A stretch of DNA of 64,000 bases from Vicugna pacos (GCF_048564905.1 NC_132995.1:9312501-9376500), one strand, 5' to 3'; counted from the first letter of the stretch, positions 24,301 through 30,868 are shown. Notes: generated by a model from the sequence alone, not told the origin. A program made the numbers and translations.

Positions 24301-26254
24301 AGCTAGGGATAGGGAAACAGAGATAGATGGAAAGGAGGGAGAGATGGCAAGAAAGGAAGAGAGAAAGAGCTCGGAGAGAGATTAGCTAGCCAGAGAAGCA
24401 GAGAGGGAGAGGGTGAGCATGGAGAGAGGAAGAGGGGGAGAGAAAGTGAGGGAAGGAGGGGAGGGAGAGACCTAGAAAGAGAGAGGAGGGGAGGGAGGGA
24501 GGGAGAGAGGCAGAGAGGAGAGACAGCAGAGAGTAAAGGCACAAGGATGGAGGATCAGGAAAGGGGAAGACCTCATCCCCAGGTGCTAAGAGCTTTACCC
24601 TGGGATCCATGAGACCTCTAAATCCTCCCAATGGCCCTGCAGGGAAAGAGCTGTTAACTCAGTTTTACAAAGGAGGAAATGGAGGCTCAGAGGCACTTTC
24701 TGGAGCTCACCTGGTGGGGCAGAGCCAAGAAAAGCAGTCTGGCTTCCCCAGGGACTGGCTGTGGACCCTGGAAAAGTGGCTTGCCCTTTCTAAGCTTCTG
24801 TTTCCTTGTTTGCAAAATGGAAACAGGAACTAAGCCTGTCTCCCAGAGTCCACCATGAGATCATGCACCAAGTCATCATTTGACACAAGGTGGGGTGGAT
24901 TCTGAGCCCTCTCCCAGAGGTGGCAGGTTCTGACTTTATCTCCCTATTTCTGACAGAGGGAGAGGCAGGTGAGGCAAGAGTCAGTACCCAGCCCTGGGTC
25001 ACAGCTGGGAGACAATTCAGAGACACGCTGGGAGAAAAGACAGGATGATCAGGGCTCCCCCCAGCTCCCTTCACACTTTCTAGCAAATCTTTGGGAAACT
25101 CCAGTACCTTGAGTTTCCAGCTGGGAATAAACAGCCGGGTCACCTGCAAGGGGCGGGACCAGAGCCTCCTTCACCTGTTTCCTCCCAGCCCCTCCCTCTC
25201 CTGGGGCTGCGCCCCTCCACTATGGGAGGTGGGGGGAACAGGAGTGGGTAGTGGGCAGAGCAGAGGGATTAGGGCGGCGTCTCCCCGCGTCCATCTCCCG
25301 CAGCGGCTCCGAGGACAAAGGCGCTACTAGAGGAAAGATAAGGTCCCGAAACAGGGAGTCCGAAACCAGGAGCCATGAGAGCGCCCGACTTGCCCGGCCC
25401 TGCCCTGCCCTGGCTCGGCCCGACAAAAAGTGAAACCGGGAAAACTTCCCCAGGGACGTCCCCGCTGACGGCTCTCAGGGAACAGGAAGGGTCCCAGCCG
25501 GTGGGACTCGGCTTTCTTAATCTACGTGGGACACAGCCGACCGAGCCTCCAGCGTCCAGAGCCTCCGGCCTTCCATTATATCTAGAACCCAAGAGACAGG
25601 GTTTCTGCCCACATTTATATCTGAATCTCAGGAGACATTCCAATGCCCACAATTAAATCTGGAGCCCAGGAGACAGGCCGCTTGCCTTCCCCTCCCTCTA
25701 GTTCTACCTGGGACCCAGGAGACAGAGCCGCCTGCTCACAGTCTGGAACCCACACACAAGTAAGAGCGTTTTCTGCCCCCAATTCTACCAGGACCCCGGT
25801 AGACATAGCCCCTAGCCTTCATTCTCCCTGGGACCTAAGAGAGAGAGCCCCCAGCCCCTATTTTTTTTCTGAGGCTCAGGAGTCAGAGCCTTCAGCACGG
25901 GGTTGGAACCCTCAGGCCCTTCCCCGTCGCCGAACTGTCATTCTTGGGCCCTCCAAGGGAACCAAAGTCCGAGCTCCCCGCTCTTCTTGAAGACCTCGGC
26001 ATCTGACCCCCTGCCCTCAATGCTCCCCGGGCCTCAGACTCCCAACTCTGGGAGAAGGAAAGATGAGGGGTGGTCTCGCTTCATCATCGCGACCCTCCTG
26101 CTGAGGTGGGGAGGGGGTTGGGTCCGCGCACGGCGTGGGGGGGGGGTGCCTGCGGTCTCTCACCAGTTTCCCGGAGCAATAGCAGCAGCAACGGCAGTAG
26201 CGGTAGAGTCGGCGGCGACAATCTCGACGGCGGGAGGGCTGTGGCCCGGGCCAT
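1248..26254 (-). CDS. NECTIN2: NECTIN2 (nectin-2, CD112, PVRL2), whole gene, delta and alpha isoforms
   Basis: Calcium-independent cell-cell adhesion receptor of adherens junctions. In other mammals it is a ligand of DNAM-1 and TIGIT and an alphaherpesvirus entry receptor. Nine exons give the 539-aa delta form: signal peptide 1-31, V-type Ig domain about 32-160, two C2-type domains about 164-350, membrane segment about 361-385, and a cytosolic tail ending A-M-Y-V, the afadin PDZ ligand. Coding lengths are 91, 396, 297, 118, 149, 154, 64, 87 and 264 nt. All junctions are GT-AG and in phase. Alternative exon 6 at 7413-7807 gives the 481-aa alpha form with its own membrane span and an A-V-Y-V end. 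Human forms are 538 and 479 aa. The start ATG at 26254 matches the human N-terminus. All Ig cysteines and the 'NYTC' core of the V domain are present. Confidence 0.97.
1512..2525. other. NECTIN2: NECTIN2 intron 8
   Basis: About 1 kb of intron. Its main content is an antisense retroinsertion at 1742-2087, listed separately. The rest is unremarkable short phrases of the type 'tgacctc...aatcttgac', with no ORF of interest. Confidence 0.6.
1742..2087 (-). pseudogene. 5'-truncated processed retrocopy of unidentified source
   Basis: On the minus strand this ends with an AATAAA signal (in ggaataaagtg), about 20 nt, then an A tail (T run from 1738 on the plus strand). It is flanked by a perfect 15-bp direct repeat, taagcctctcctttt, at 1727-1741 and 2088-2102. 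This is the signature of LINE-driven reverse transcription of a polyadenylated RNA. I cannot name the parent transcript, and no long ORF is present, so it may derive from a 3' UTR or non-coding RNA. It does not resemble the SINE family of this window. Confidence 0.75.
2526..2612 (-). CDS. NECTIN2: NECTIN2 exon 8
   Basis: 87 nt, phase 0 at both ends, residues 424-452, including [17 protein letters not shown]. Acceptor CCACCACAG, donor GTAGG. Cytosolic tail of the delta isoform. Confidence 0.95.
2751..2814 (-). CDS. NECTIN2: NECTIN2 exon 7
   Basis: 64 nt giving the last base of Asp402 plus residues 403-423, [20 protein letters not shown] then M. Acceptor CCCACAG, donor GTGAGC. Proline-rich juxtamembrane cytosolic segment. 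Confidence 0.95.
2960..3235 (+). repeat. L2-like fragment
   Basis: Starts 'ccaggaagccttcctgac' and ends near 'aatatttgttaaaag...gaatgaatgaa', the usual 3' end phrasing of the L2/CR1 group. Divergent. Confidence 0.4.
3283..3368. repeat. (TG)n(TA)n microsatellite
   Basis: About 50 bp of TG dinucleotides, then about 20 bp of TA, then a short CA run. Compound repeats of this type are usually polymorphic. It lies in NECTIN2 intron 6. Confidence 0.95.
3676..3850 (+). repeat. MER5A-type hAT-Charlie fragment
   Basis: Reads 'cagtggttcacaaactttcctgtgcatc', then 'gattcagtaggtttggtgtaa' and 'gcatttttaataagt', in the order of the MER5A consensus as I remember it. A non-autonomous DNA transposon relic. 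The right end is degraded. Confidence 0.7.
4200..4540 (+). repeat. Old interspersed repeat, family not named
   Basis: Contains 'tctggccaatgagaaatgag', 'ggtggagcaacaagatag' and ends with 'gaaataaactctcctc'. I have seen this word order in many mammalian introns, but I cannot give a family with confidence. Confidence 0.4.
4696..4849 (-). CDS. NECTIN2: NECTIN2 exon 6, delta transmembrane exon
   Basis: 154 nt: two bases completing Glu351, residues 352-401 and two bases of Asp402. Encodes [12 protein letters not shown], then a hydrophobic Ile/Ala-rich span to GILIC, then the basic stop-transfer RQQKK and an acidic EEEE run. Acceptor CTTGCAG. The donor GTGAGT falls inside the Glu codons. Confidence 0.96.
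4985..5580 (-). repeat. L2 fragment, split by a SINE
   Basis: Antisense L2: 'ctcatgggacttacatttt' on the left and 'gcattccaggcagagc...gtgcaaaggccct' on the right. Both are reverse complements of the L2 3' region seen in sense elsewhere in the window. The camelid SINE at 5147-5291 interrupts it. Confidence 0.65.
5147..5291 (+). repeat. Camelid tRNA-derived SINE (Vic-1 type), copy 1
   Basis: tRNA-Ala-like head with A box (GTAGCTCAGTGGTAGAGC), anticodon region TTAGCAT and B box (GGGTTCAATCC), then an A-rich tail with AATAAATAAA. A perfect 12-bp duplication, aacaatatatag, lies at 5135-5146 and 5292-5303. Confidence 0.9.
6170..6330. promoter_or_regulatory. Intronic CpG-rich patch with YY1-like motif
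   Basis: A short CpG-dense stretch inside NECTIN2 intron 5, with aagatggctgcgattctcg around 6234-6252. The word AAGATGGCTGC resembles a YY1 site. Promoter or enhancer activity is inferred only. Confidence 0.3.
7118..7123 (-). terminator. NECTIN2: Poly(A) signal of NECTIN2-alpha
   Basis: Canonical AATAAA on the minus strand, about 290 nt below the alpha stop codon. It marks the end of the alternative terminal exon, whose 3' UTR therefore spans about 7098-7412. Confidence 0.85.
7413..7807 (-). CDS. NECTIN2: NECTIN2 alternative terminal exon, alpha isoform
   Basis: Two bases complete Asp351. Residues 352-481 and stop TGA (7413-7415) follow. Reads [19 protein letters not shown], a leucine-rich membrane span to about residue 388, then RVRRRRKS, a Gly-rich stretch and a Glu/Asp-rich run, ending [10 protein letters not shown]. 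Human alpha has SRRAVYV at the same place. The acceptor CTCCTCAG shares phase with the delta exon 6 acceptor, so exon 5 can join either. Confidence 0.95.
8823..8856 (-). promoter_or_regulatory. GATA / CACCC motif cluster
   Basis: The minus strand reads two GATAAAA words next to a GC/CACCC-type box (plus strand ttttatcttttatcac then acccccgcccc). This is the usual pairing of erythroid GATA1 and KLF sites. Motif match only. Confidence 0.3.
9163..9313 (+). repeat. Inverted repeat, left arm
   Basis: Pairs with 10953-11094 in opposite orientation. Shared words in the same order: gggcttctt, gtcagga, ctggagac, tgtttctggaggtgg, atggtgg, agaa.ttctc and ctccctg. The spacer is about 1.64 kb. Confidence 0.6.
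10625..10764 (-). repeat. Camelid tRNA-derived SINE (Vic-1 type), copy 2, diverged
   Basis: Antisense copy: tail side 'tttatttaccttg', then 'atggaggtacccgtgg' and 'gccgctgagctagcc'. A 10-bp duplication, ttgggtttct, lies at 10615-10624 and 10765-10774. More diverged than copy 1. Confidence 0.75.
10953..11094 (-). repeat. Inverted repeat, right arm
   Basis: Reverse complement partner of 9163-9313 with short gaps. The similarity stops at both outer and inner ends, so this is a bounded duplicated segment and not low-complexity matching alone. Confidence 0.6.
11495..11643 (-). CDS. NECTIN2: NECTIN2 exon 5, third Ig domain, second half
   Basis: 149 nt: last base of Thr301, residues 302-350 and first base of residue 351. 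Reads [13 protein letters not shown] and ends [17 protein letters not shown]. Acceptor CCTCCAG, donor GTAAGC. Because the exon stops after G, residue 351 is Glu with delta exon 6 and Asp with the alpha exon. Confidence 0.96.
11830..11880. repeat. Dispersed 'ccaggagtcc...cctccctcagaccc' unit
   Basis: One of many copies in this window of a roughly 37-bp motif: aggctcccagcccctcctcc then ctcagacccaagagtc. See the finding on the dispersed minisatellite-like motif. Confidence 0.6.
11888..12005 (-). CDS. NECTIN2: NECTIN2 exon 4, third Ig domain, first half
   Basis: 118 nt: two bases of Tyr262, residues 263-300 and two bases of Thr301. Reads [16 protein letters not shown] and ends EPTGYDWS. Acceptor CTTCCAG, donor GTGAGT. 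Confidence 0.96.
12180..13118. repeat. Degenerate tandem repeat in NECTIN2 intron 3
   Basis: Irregular units of roughly 35-60 bp built around 'gagccagtgtagacagtg'. Variants include agccactatagataatg (12219), gagctagtatagaaaatg, gtcagtatagacagtg (12556), gagccggtatagacaatg (12992), accaatgtagacaac (13041) and gccagtgtagacagta (13091). The array fills most of the intron. Confidence 0.7.
13139..13435 (-). CDS. NECTIN2: NECTIN2 exon 3, second Ig domain
   Basis: 297 nt: two bases of Ala163, residues 164-261 and the first base of Tyr262. Reads [16 protein letters not shown], then [15 protein letters not shown] and [16 protein letters not shown]. Acceptor CTCCCCAG, donor GTGAGT. A complete C2-type domain. 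Confidence 0.96.
13490..13737 (+). repeat. MIR element
   Basis: Near full-length MIR phrasing: 'ctgggttcaaatcccagctt', 'ttgggtaagtcatttccc', 'cagtttcctcttttgtgaa', 'attgttgtgttgattgaat'. Confidence 0.85.
13823..13923 (+). repeat. Camelid tRNA-derived SINE (Vic-1 type), copy 3
   Basis: ACATAGTTCAGTGGTAGAAC, TTAGCATTCACAGGG and GGGTTTAATCCCC, then an A-rich tail. A perfect 13-bp duplication, aaaaagaaaagct, lies at 13810-13822 and 13924-13936. Confidence 0.88.
13937..15590. other. NECTIN2: NECTIN2 intron 2, middle part
   Basis: No exon. CT-rich and GA-rich stretches, with a possible L2 3' end at about 14280-14585 ending 'ggtgctctatgtatgtcttgaa'. A T run occurs at about 15128-15142. Nothing else can be supported. 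Confidence 0.5.
15590..16378 (+). repeat. L2 element, split by a SINE
   Basis: Sense L2 3' region: 'agccagatcacatctttccc', 'cagggcttttgcacttgcc', 'gtgcctggcatcgagtagg' and the end 'aatacatatttgttgaatg'. The SINE at 16137-16231 interrupts it. Confidence 0.75.
16137..16231 (-). repeat. Camelid tRNA-derived SINE (Vic-1 type), copy 4
   Basis: Antisense: 'aatggaggtactggggattg', 'gctaagcatgcactctac'. A 9-bp duplication, cttattttt, lies at 16128-16136 and 16232-16240. Inserted into L2. Confidence 0.85.
16560..16955 (-). CDS. NECTIN2: NECTIN2 exon 2, V-type Ig domain
   Basis: 396 nt: two bases of Gly31, residues 32-162 and the first base of Ala163. Reads [41 protein letters not shown] and [15 protein letters not shown]. 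This is the adhesive, ligand-binding domain. It carries a two-residue insertion (STGAGQGTE) relative to human STGQDTE. Acceptor CCCCCCAG, donor GTGAGC. Confidence 0.97.
17664..17803 (+). repeat. Camelid tRNA-derived SINE (Vic-1 type), copy 5
   Basis: GCATCGCTCAGTGGTGGAGC, CTCAGCCTGCATGAGG and GGGTACAATCCCC, then a long A run and AAATAAATAAATAA. Inserted in the L1M relic. End points approximate. Confidence 0.8.
17992..18155 (-). repeat. Camelid tRNA-derived SINE (Vic-1 type), copy 6
   Basis: Antisense, with a (GTTT)n expansion in the tail at 18025-18060. A perfect 15-bp duplication, agatttgcctcttct, lies at 17977-17991 and 18156-18170. Inserted in the L1M relic. Confidence 0.88.
18497..18748 (+). 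repeat. MIR element
   Basis: Near full-length: 'actgcctgggtttgaatcct', 'gtgacattaggcaagtcatt', 'tgaggataaaagaatatttg', 'agtgcttggtaaataaa'. Confidence 0.88.
19660..19680. repeat. G homopolymer
   Basis: About 20 consecutive G on the plus strand, followed by more G-rich sequence to about 19708. A likely quadruplex former and a place where assembly or base-calling length errors are common. Confidence 0.9.
19982..20030. promoter_or_regulatory. Candidate intronic enhancer: two octamers plus AP-1
   Basis: Two perfect ATGCAAAT octamers at 20000-20007 and 20010-20017, then a perfect TGACTCA AP-1 site at 20024-20030, with CCAAT at 19983-19987. Spacing is one helical turn between octamers. Function inferred from motifs only. 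Confidence 0.4.
20960..21694 (+). repeat. L2 element
   Basis: Long sense L2: 'tcatccctgactccctttcc', 'gccatcaggaaatcctatt', 'cctcagggcatttgcacttg', 'gcctggcacactgtaggtgc' and the end 'gttgaatgaatgaatgag'. Confidence 0.85.
23140..23285 (-). repeat. L1ME-type fragment
   Basis: 'agctttactgagatataatt', 'accatacaattcgcccgaag', 'gtgcatccatcaccacaatc' in the order of the antisense L1M 3' region. Same family as 17600-18410. Confidence 0.7.
24300..24545. repeat. GA-rich polypurine tract
   Basis: Almost pure purine on the plus strand (gagaga, ggaggg, aaagag words) for about 240 bp. A triplex-prone sequence in NECTIN2 intron 1. Confidence 0.8.
25425..25465. promoter_or_regulatory. Interferon/NF-kB-like motif cluster
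   Basis: GTGAAACCGGGAAAAC resembles an ISRE/IRF element. The palindrome GGGACGTCCC at 25453-25462 fits the NF-kB consensus. It lies about 0.8 kb inside intron 1 from the NECTIN2 start. Motif match only. Confidence 0.3.
26164..26254 (-). CDS. NECTIN2: NECTIN2 exon 1, start codon and signal peptide
   Basis: ATG at 26252-26254. Encodes [15 protein letters not shown], then a leucine-rich core ending LLLLLLRET, and the first base of Gly31. Matches the human leader. Donor GTGAGA. The next base after ATG is G, and position -3 is C. Confidence 0.96.
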
Positions 26255-26444
26255 GGGGGGCCCGGGGAGGGACTGGGCCCAGGAAAGGGCCTGCGGGCCA
26301 CTCTGCGTGCGCCGATCGGCTGGGCGGACAAGCAGGTTCCTGGGTAATTCCAGCCGCGCTCTGCTCTCCCGGCTCAGCTCTCGCGGCCCGACTCTCCCAG
26401 TTCGGCGTCCCTGGCCTCTAGCTTCTTTCTGGCTTCGGACTCAC

Positions 26445-26452
26445 TGACGTCA
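26445..26452. promoter_or_regulatory. NECTIN2: Perfect palindromic CRE
   Basis: TGACGTCA, about 190 bp upstream of the NECTIN2 ATG. The full palindrome is the CREB/ATF consensus. Confidence 0.65.
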
Positions 26453-26479
26453 CAGGACTCACCCCTTTCCTCCCCCCAA

Positions 26480-26790
26480 AAGCGGAGCCGATCCGGCCAC
26501 GCCCCCTCATGCCGTTCTGACTCCGCCCTCTCCTGGGATTCCACGCCTGTCCCTCCCCAGGATTCTCCGCCAGCCCCGCCCCGTACCCCCCACGCCGCAT
26601 TCCTCTCCTTCTCTTTCCCAGGATTCTACACCTGCTGTCAGGATCCTATGTTCGCCACCCCCAGGATTCTTTGATCGCCGCCCCCATCCCCCAGAATTCT
26701 ATTTTTGCCCTCTCCTGGTGTTCAAACCCCGCCCCCTTTGTGTTATAGCCACGCCCTCTTACACTCGCGGTGGCCTTCGCGCCTCGCCCC
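26480..26790. repeat. Degenerate 'ccaggattct / cacgcccc' repeat upstream of NECTIN2
   Basis: Loosely repeated words: gggattccacgcctg, ccaggattctccgcc, ccaggattctacacc, ccaggattctttgatcgcc and ccagaattctattt, alternating with ccacgcccc or ccccgcccc. Unit about 25-45 bp. Confidence 0.55.
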
Positions 26791-27179
26791 CATCTAATGA
26801 GGTGCTCTTATAGAGCCTTCTTCACGACTTCCGGCCGTTTCCACCCACGCCGTTCAAGATAGCCCCGCCCACCCGCTCTCCCCGTAGTCTGCCCCTCCCC
26901 TCCCCAGGAGCCCGGTACGGCCTGGCCTCCGCCCGGCCTCTGCCCCGCTCTACGTTAGTCGAAGCCGCCTCGTCGCACCTGCGTGAGGCACGTGGGTTCT
27001 CATAGGCCCTCCCCTCTGGAGCCCCGCCCCCATGCTGAGACACCCTCCTCGCATCCCCTTCCCTGCCTAGCAACTTCCCCAGTTCTCGTCCCGCGCCCGC
27101 TTTGTCTCTCCGGTCTGTGCAAGATTTCAGCGTACCCTGGTTTCCTTCTAATTTCTGCCTCGGGACACTGGGAGTTGCC

Positions 27180-27540
27180 GCTTCGTTTCTTTTCAGATAT
27201 ATCTGTCCCTTTTAGTTTCTCTGTCTTTGTGTCTCATTATCTTTGCTTCTCCTCTGTCTCTGTGTTTCTCTAACTCTGGGTCTTTCAGTCTTCGTATTTC
27301 GGCGTCGCTTTGTGTTTCTGATCTCTCCTTCTGGTGTCTTTCTATTGCTGTTTCTGTGTCATTTGTCTCCATTCTTTGTCTCTGTCTCTGCGTCTCTCTC
27401 TGCCTCTGTATGTCTCTGTGTGTTTCTGTGAGCCTCTCTGTCTCTTTGTGTGTCTGTGCCTCTGTCTCTCTGTGTGTTTCTGTGTCTCTTTCAGTGTCTC
27501 TTGTTTCTCTCTGCGTCTCTCTTGACCTCTCACCCTCCTT
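27180..27540. repeat. CT/GT-rich low-complexity tract
   Basis: Repeated tctctgtgtctctgt-type words for about 350 bp. Long open frames here are a by-product of composition. Confidence 0.85.
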
Positions 27541-27595
27541 GCATCCCCCAGTCCTCTCCTGCATCTGGTCCGCATCGTCTCTTTACCGCGGCCGC

Positions 27596-27612
27596 CCGCC
27601 AGGGGGCAGCAC
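27596..27612 (+). promoter_or_regulatory. Candidate CTCF site
   Basis: CCGCCAGGGGGCAGCAC fits the CTCF core (CCASYAGRKGGCRS) with one mismatch, in plus orientation, about 1.3 kb upstream of the NECTIN2 ATG. Motif only. Confidence 0.55.
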
Positions 27613-28119
27613 AGACCGGCCCCCGCGCTCCGCTGGCCCTGCGGGGCTGGGCTAGGGTCCGGCCTCCAGACTCGGCTGGTCCCTCCCCGTGTCCTTGTCC
27701 CAGTTCTATCTTCCCAGCCTCCTCGCGTCTTTGTGTCTCTCGCTCTAACTCGGCCCCTTTGTCCCTCCCGGGCGGCTCCCGCTCCTCCCTACCCCCACCT
27801 ACCTCTTCACATTCCTTGGGCTGCCATGGGGGAGCTGGTGAGGCCGCCCAGCGTGCAGGATGAGGGCGGGAAGCAGGAGGCCGAGGGAGGGGATGCCCGA
27901 ACGTCTGAAATCCCTCCGTTCCAGTTCCTCTGAACGCGAGCTAGTCAGCTGGGGGCAGCTGCTTGTGCGCTTCTTCCCCTACCAAGATGACGCCCTAGAC
28001 TTGCCTTCCCTTCCCACCTGCCACACACCTGAGCTTTCCTTCCCAGAAGGGCAAGATCTTAAGTAGTGGAGACTCTTACTGGCATTACTCTTATTACTGG
28101 CATTCACGTCTTGGTAATA

Positions 28120-28290
28120 ATACTATTAATAAATGTGTTTAGTACTATGTGCCAGGAACTGATCCAGGTGCCCTATCTCGAGTAACCCCCGCAGCACCTA
28201 TGTGATAAGGAGACTGAGGCACAGAGAGATAAAGTGACTTGACCCAAATGTCACAGTTTACAACTTGTCAGTTAATTCTGCAGGAGAATC
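28120..28290 (-). repeat. MIR fragment
   Basis: Antisense MIR words: 'tactatgtgccaggaactg', 'gagactgaggcacagagag', 'aagtgacttgacccaaatgt'. Confidence 0.7.
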
Positions 28291-28456
28291 CCGTGAAGGG
28301 GAGGCTATCGTGATCCCCATTTCACTGTAAAGTACACTGAACATAGTGGTTATTTATTTGCTCCACGCTACCCAGCAAGCAAGAAGCAGGCTGGGATCTC
28401 CCCATGTGTATCTTAGGCTCAGCACTGGCCTGGTATGAGGCCAGCTGGACAAATAT

Positions 28457-28939
28457 AGTAAATCTCCCCCTCCTCTTATCTGTGGTTTCAGTTACCCCGT
28501 GGTCAACCGCAGTCCAAAAATATTAAGTGGAAAATTCCAGAAATAAAAATTTATGGATTTTAAATTGTTCTGAGTAGCTTGATGAAATCTGGAGCCTGAG
28601 ACGTAAATCATCCCCTGGTCCAGTGTATCCTTGCTCATATACTACCTGCCCGTTAGTCACTTAGTAGAAGCCTCCGTTATCAGATCAACTGTGGAGGTTA
28701 TCACAGAGCTTATGTTCAACTAACCCTTATTTTACTTAATAATGGCCCCAAAGCACAAGAGTAGTGATGCTGGCAATTGAGATATTCTCTTACTGTTCTT
28801 CATTTATCAGTGAAAGTTTGTCATAAGTATGAATGCATAGGAAAAAACATTGTATATGTAGGGTTCGGTACTATCCAGGGTTCCAGGCATCCACTGGGGG
28901 TCTTGGAACATATCCCCCACAGAAAAGGGAGGACTCCTG
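28457..28939 (+). mobile_element. MER2 DNA transposon (TcMar-Tigger type)
   Basis: Starts 'agtaaatctccccctcctc' and ends 'cccacagaaaagggaggact', with inner words 'tctgtggtttcagttacccc', 'ggaaaattccagaaataaa', 'cccgttagtcacttagtag' and 'taatggccccaaagcacaag'. This matches MER2 as I remember it along its length, including both ends, with TA next to each end. Non-autonomous. The base changes are mainly CpG decay. Confidence 0.85.
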
Positions 28940-29399
28940 TAAGTGCATAATAAATTCTCTCTAGAACTCTTGTCTTTCTCTCCTCAGTTTGGGGCCAGAC
29001 TGGAGGGCCAAGATCTCTGGGGTTAGTGCTAGTTTTGCTACTAACTTGCTTTGTAAAATTGAGCTCCCCTCCCCTCCCATTTCTCCCTTGAACAAAATAA
29101 CCAGTCCCCAGGGAGAATTCTTCCAGGAAGCACCGCCCCCAGCACCCACTCTTTTCCTGGTCTGTCAATGAGTGGGTTCAGCTGTTTTTTGTGTGCAGGG
29201 GTGAGCCCAGGAGGGAAGCCCCAGAGGGCAGCAGGCTGGAGTTTCATGCCCCCAGTCACATGCATAAGGGGATGTGGATAAGGCTGAGCACTGCTGCATT
29301 TGTTGACAAAAGTCTGGGTGAGTCTCATTCCTGCTGAGTTGACTTCCAGTGTCAAGGAGTCTCAGAGGTGACACTTCACTGAAGAACCATAACCACCAG

Positions 29400-29890
29400 G
29401 AGGTTGGGGCACAGGGCCAAAGGCTTTCTGATGGAGCTGTGGAGTTGATGACAAGTATTTTACCTGCCCAGTAACCTCTTCCACGCTAAGCCCTTATGGT
29501 TCAGAATAAGCCTGGCCTAGTCCTGGCCAAGCAGAGCATTTGATCTCCTGGCCATAGGACTGGTTCGGGGATGGGAGTGGGACCCATTTTTGACCAATGA
29601 GAATTAGCCCTGAGACTTCTTGTTGAATAGGAAAGGGGCACCCTCTTTTGATGGCAGTTGCTAAACTGTAAGGATAGAAATCTGGCATTATGATTGCCAC
29701 TGGAGACAAAAAAACCTGCCTGTGCATGGAGGACAGCGAAGCTGAGAAATGGAAAACGAGTTTTCTGATGAGACTGTTTGAGTCCCTGGATCCAGCTATA
29801 CCTGAAGGTTAATCAGCCTTTGATCTACCTGATTATATGAGTGAATAATTTTCCCTTTTCACTTATATAACTTTTTTGTCATTTGCAGTG
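29400..29890 (+). repeat. Old interspersed repeat, family not named (copy A)
   Basis: 'gaccaatgagaattagccct', 'cctggatccagctatacctg' and 'gagtgaataattttcccttt'. It shares word order with 55240-55580, so both belong to one old family. I cannot name it. Confidence 0.5.
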
Positions 29891-30362
29891 AAACATACCT
29901 TTACTAATAAAATCTCTGATTCAGAGGAGTCACAAATTCCAGTAAAGTTCCAAGGACAGGGAACAGGGACTGAAAACTTATGAGTTCTTCAAGATGTCCA
30001 GACTGTGAAGGACAGGCAAGCTTTGTTACAGTGGGGGAAATGAGAAAGGACATTCCAGGAAGGGGGAATAGTAAAGTCACAAAGGTAAAAGATAGGGGAA
30101 CATGTGAGAGAGGGAGCAGTGGGTGTGTGTGAGGGGCAACATCTTAGCAGGCTCTGAATGCCAGGTGAAAGGTGGTTCATGTTCCTGAGAGTAATAGGGA
30201 GCCACAGAAGGTTGAGGAGCAAAGGGGAGCCTACCCTAAATGTGCCTTTACTTCCTGGAATCACAGATCCTATGATTCCCTCCTCCCCCCTCCCCTTCCC
30301 CTAGACCCTTGGCCAAGGTGAAAGGAGGGGTCAGACTGAGGAGGGTGCAGGCTACCATCTGT

Positions 30363-30408
30363 ATGCAAATTGCCTGGGATGCCATGCAGATGAGGGATCT
30401 TATGCAAA
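30363..30408. promoter_or_regulatory. Octamer motif pair in NECTIN2-BCAM spacer
   Basis: ATGCAAAT at 30363-30370 and TATGCAAA at 30401-30408, with ATGCAGAT between. Motif match only. Confidence 0.3.
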
Positions 30409-30639
30409 CGTATGCCCTTCTGGGAGGCAGGCCCAGCCCCTCCCCTCATTAAATCAGGGACCTGGTGCTGGGCAGAGCACCCCTTAGTCCCTGGGGCCCC
30501 CTCTTTCTCCCCTCCTCCCAGCCATCTGTTCGCTCTCCCTCCAGCTCCCCAAACCTCCCCTCACCAATATCTGCCCTTAGAGTGGTATCTCTCTCCTCCT
30601 GGTCCCTTCCTGGCTTTTCTCCCTGTCCCTCCATTTTCC

Positions 30640-30745
30640 ATGAATGATGATGATAATTATGACAACAACAATAATAATAACCACATACTGAACACGTGCC
30701 AGGCTTTGCACTAAACACTTTCCACAGTTAGCAAATTATCCCCGA
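30640..30745 (-). repeat. MIR fragment with (AAT)n
   Basis: 'caacaataataataacc', then 'ctgaacacgtgccaggcttt' and 'taaacactttccac': the antisense 3' part of MIR. Confidence 0.55.
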
Positions 30746-30782
30746 TACCCTAGGATCCTCTATATGTTGGCTGTTTTTTGGC

Positions 30783-30868
30783 TTTTTTTTTAATGGAGGT
30801 ACTGGGGATTGAACCCAGGACGTCATGCATATTAAGCCCGCACTCTACCACTGAACTCTACTCTCCTC
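30783..30868 (-). repeat. Camelid tRNA-derived SINE (Vic-1 type), copy 7
   Basis: Antisense, with short T tail: 'taatggaggtactggggatt', 'gaacccaggacgtcatgc' and 'ctctaccactgaactctact'. The duplication is not clear. Confidence 0.8.

Larger units (their letters stand above)
16956..26163. other. NECTIN2: NECTIN2 intron 1
   Basis: A 9.2-kb first intron with no coding exon. Contents in order: A-run at 17296; L1M relic with two SINEs at 17600-18410; MIR at 18497; G homopolymer at 19660; octamer/AP-1 cluster near 20000; L2 at 20960; L1ME fragment at 23140; CT-rich low complexity at 22900-24060; GA-rich tract at 24300-24540; and decayed copies of the dispersed 'ccaggagac' motif at 25540-26040, just before the promoter island. 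Confidence 0.6.
26080..27120. promoter_or_regulatory. NECTIN2: CpG island and promoter of NECTIN2
   Basis: CpG-dense sequence surrounding coding exon 1 and extending about 800 bp upstream. It includes a perfect CRE (TGACGTCA, 26445-26452), a perfect ETS/GABP-type site (ACTTCCGG, 26827-26834) and several CCCCGCCC or CCACGCCC boxes. No TATA box stands out. The transcription start cannot be fixed from sequence. Confidence 0.7.

Noticed and set aside
27227-27655. 142-residue plus-strand ORF rich in Ser, Cys, Leu and Val
   Set aside because: It is a product of the tctctgtgtctctg low-complexity tract. Several frames are open on both strands.
27820-28060. Possible small gene starting at ATGGGGGAGCTGG (27826)
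   Set aside because: The frame is short, lacks splice or poly(A) support, and matches nothing I recognise. It lies in ordinary GC-rich spacer.
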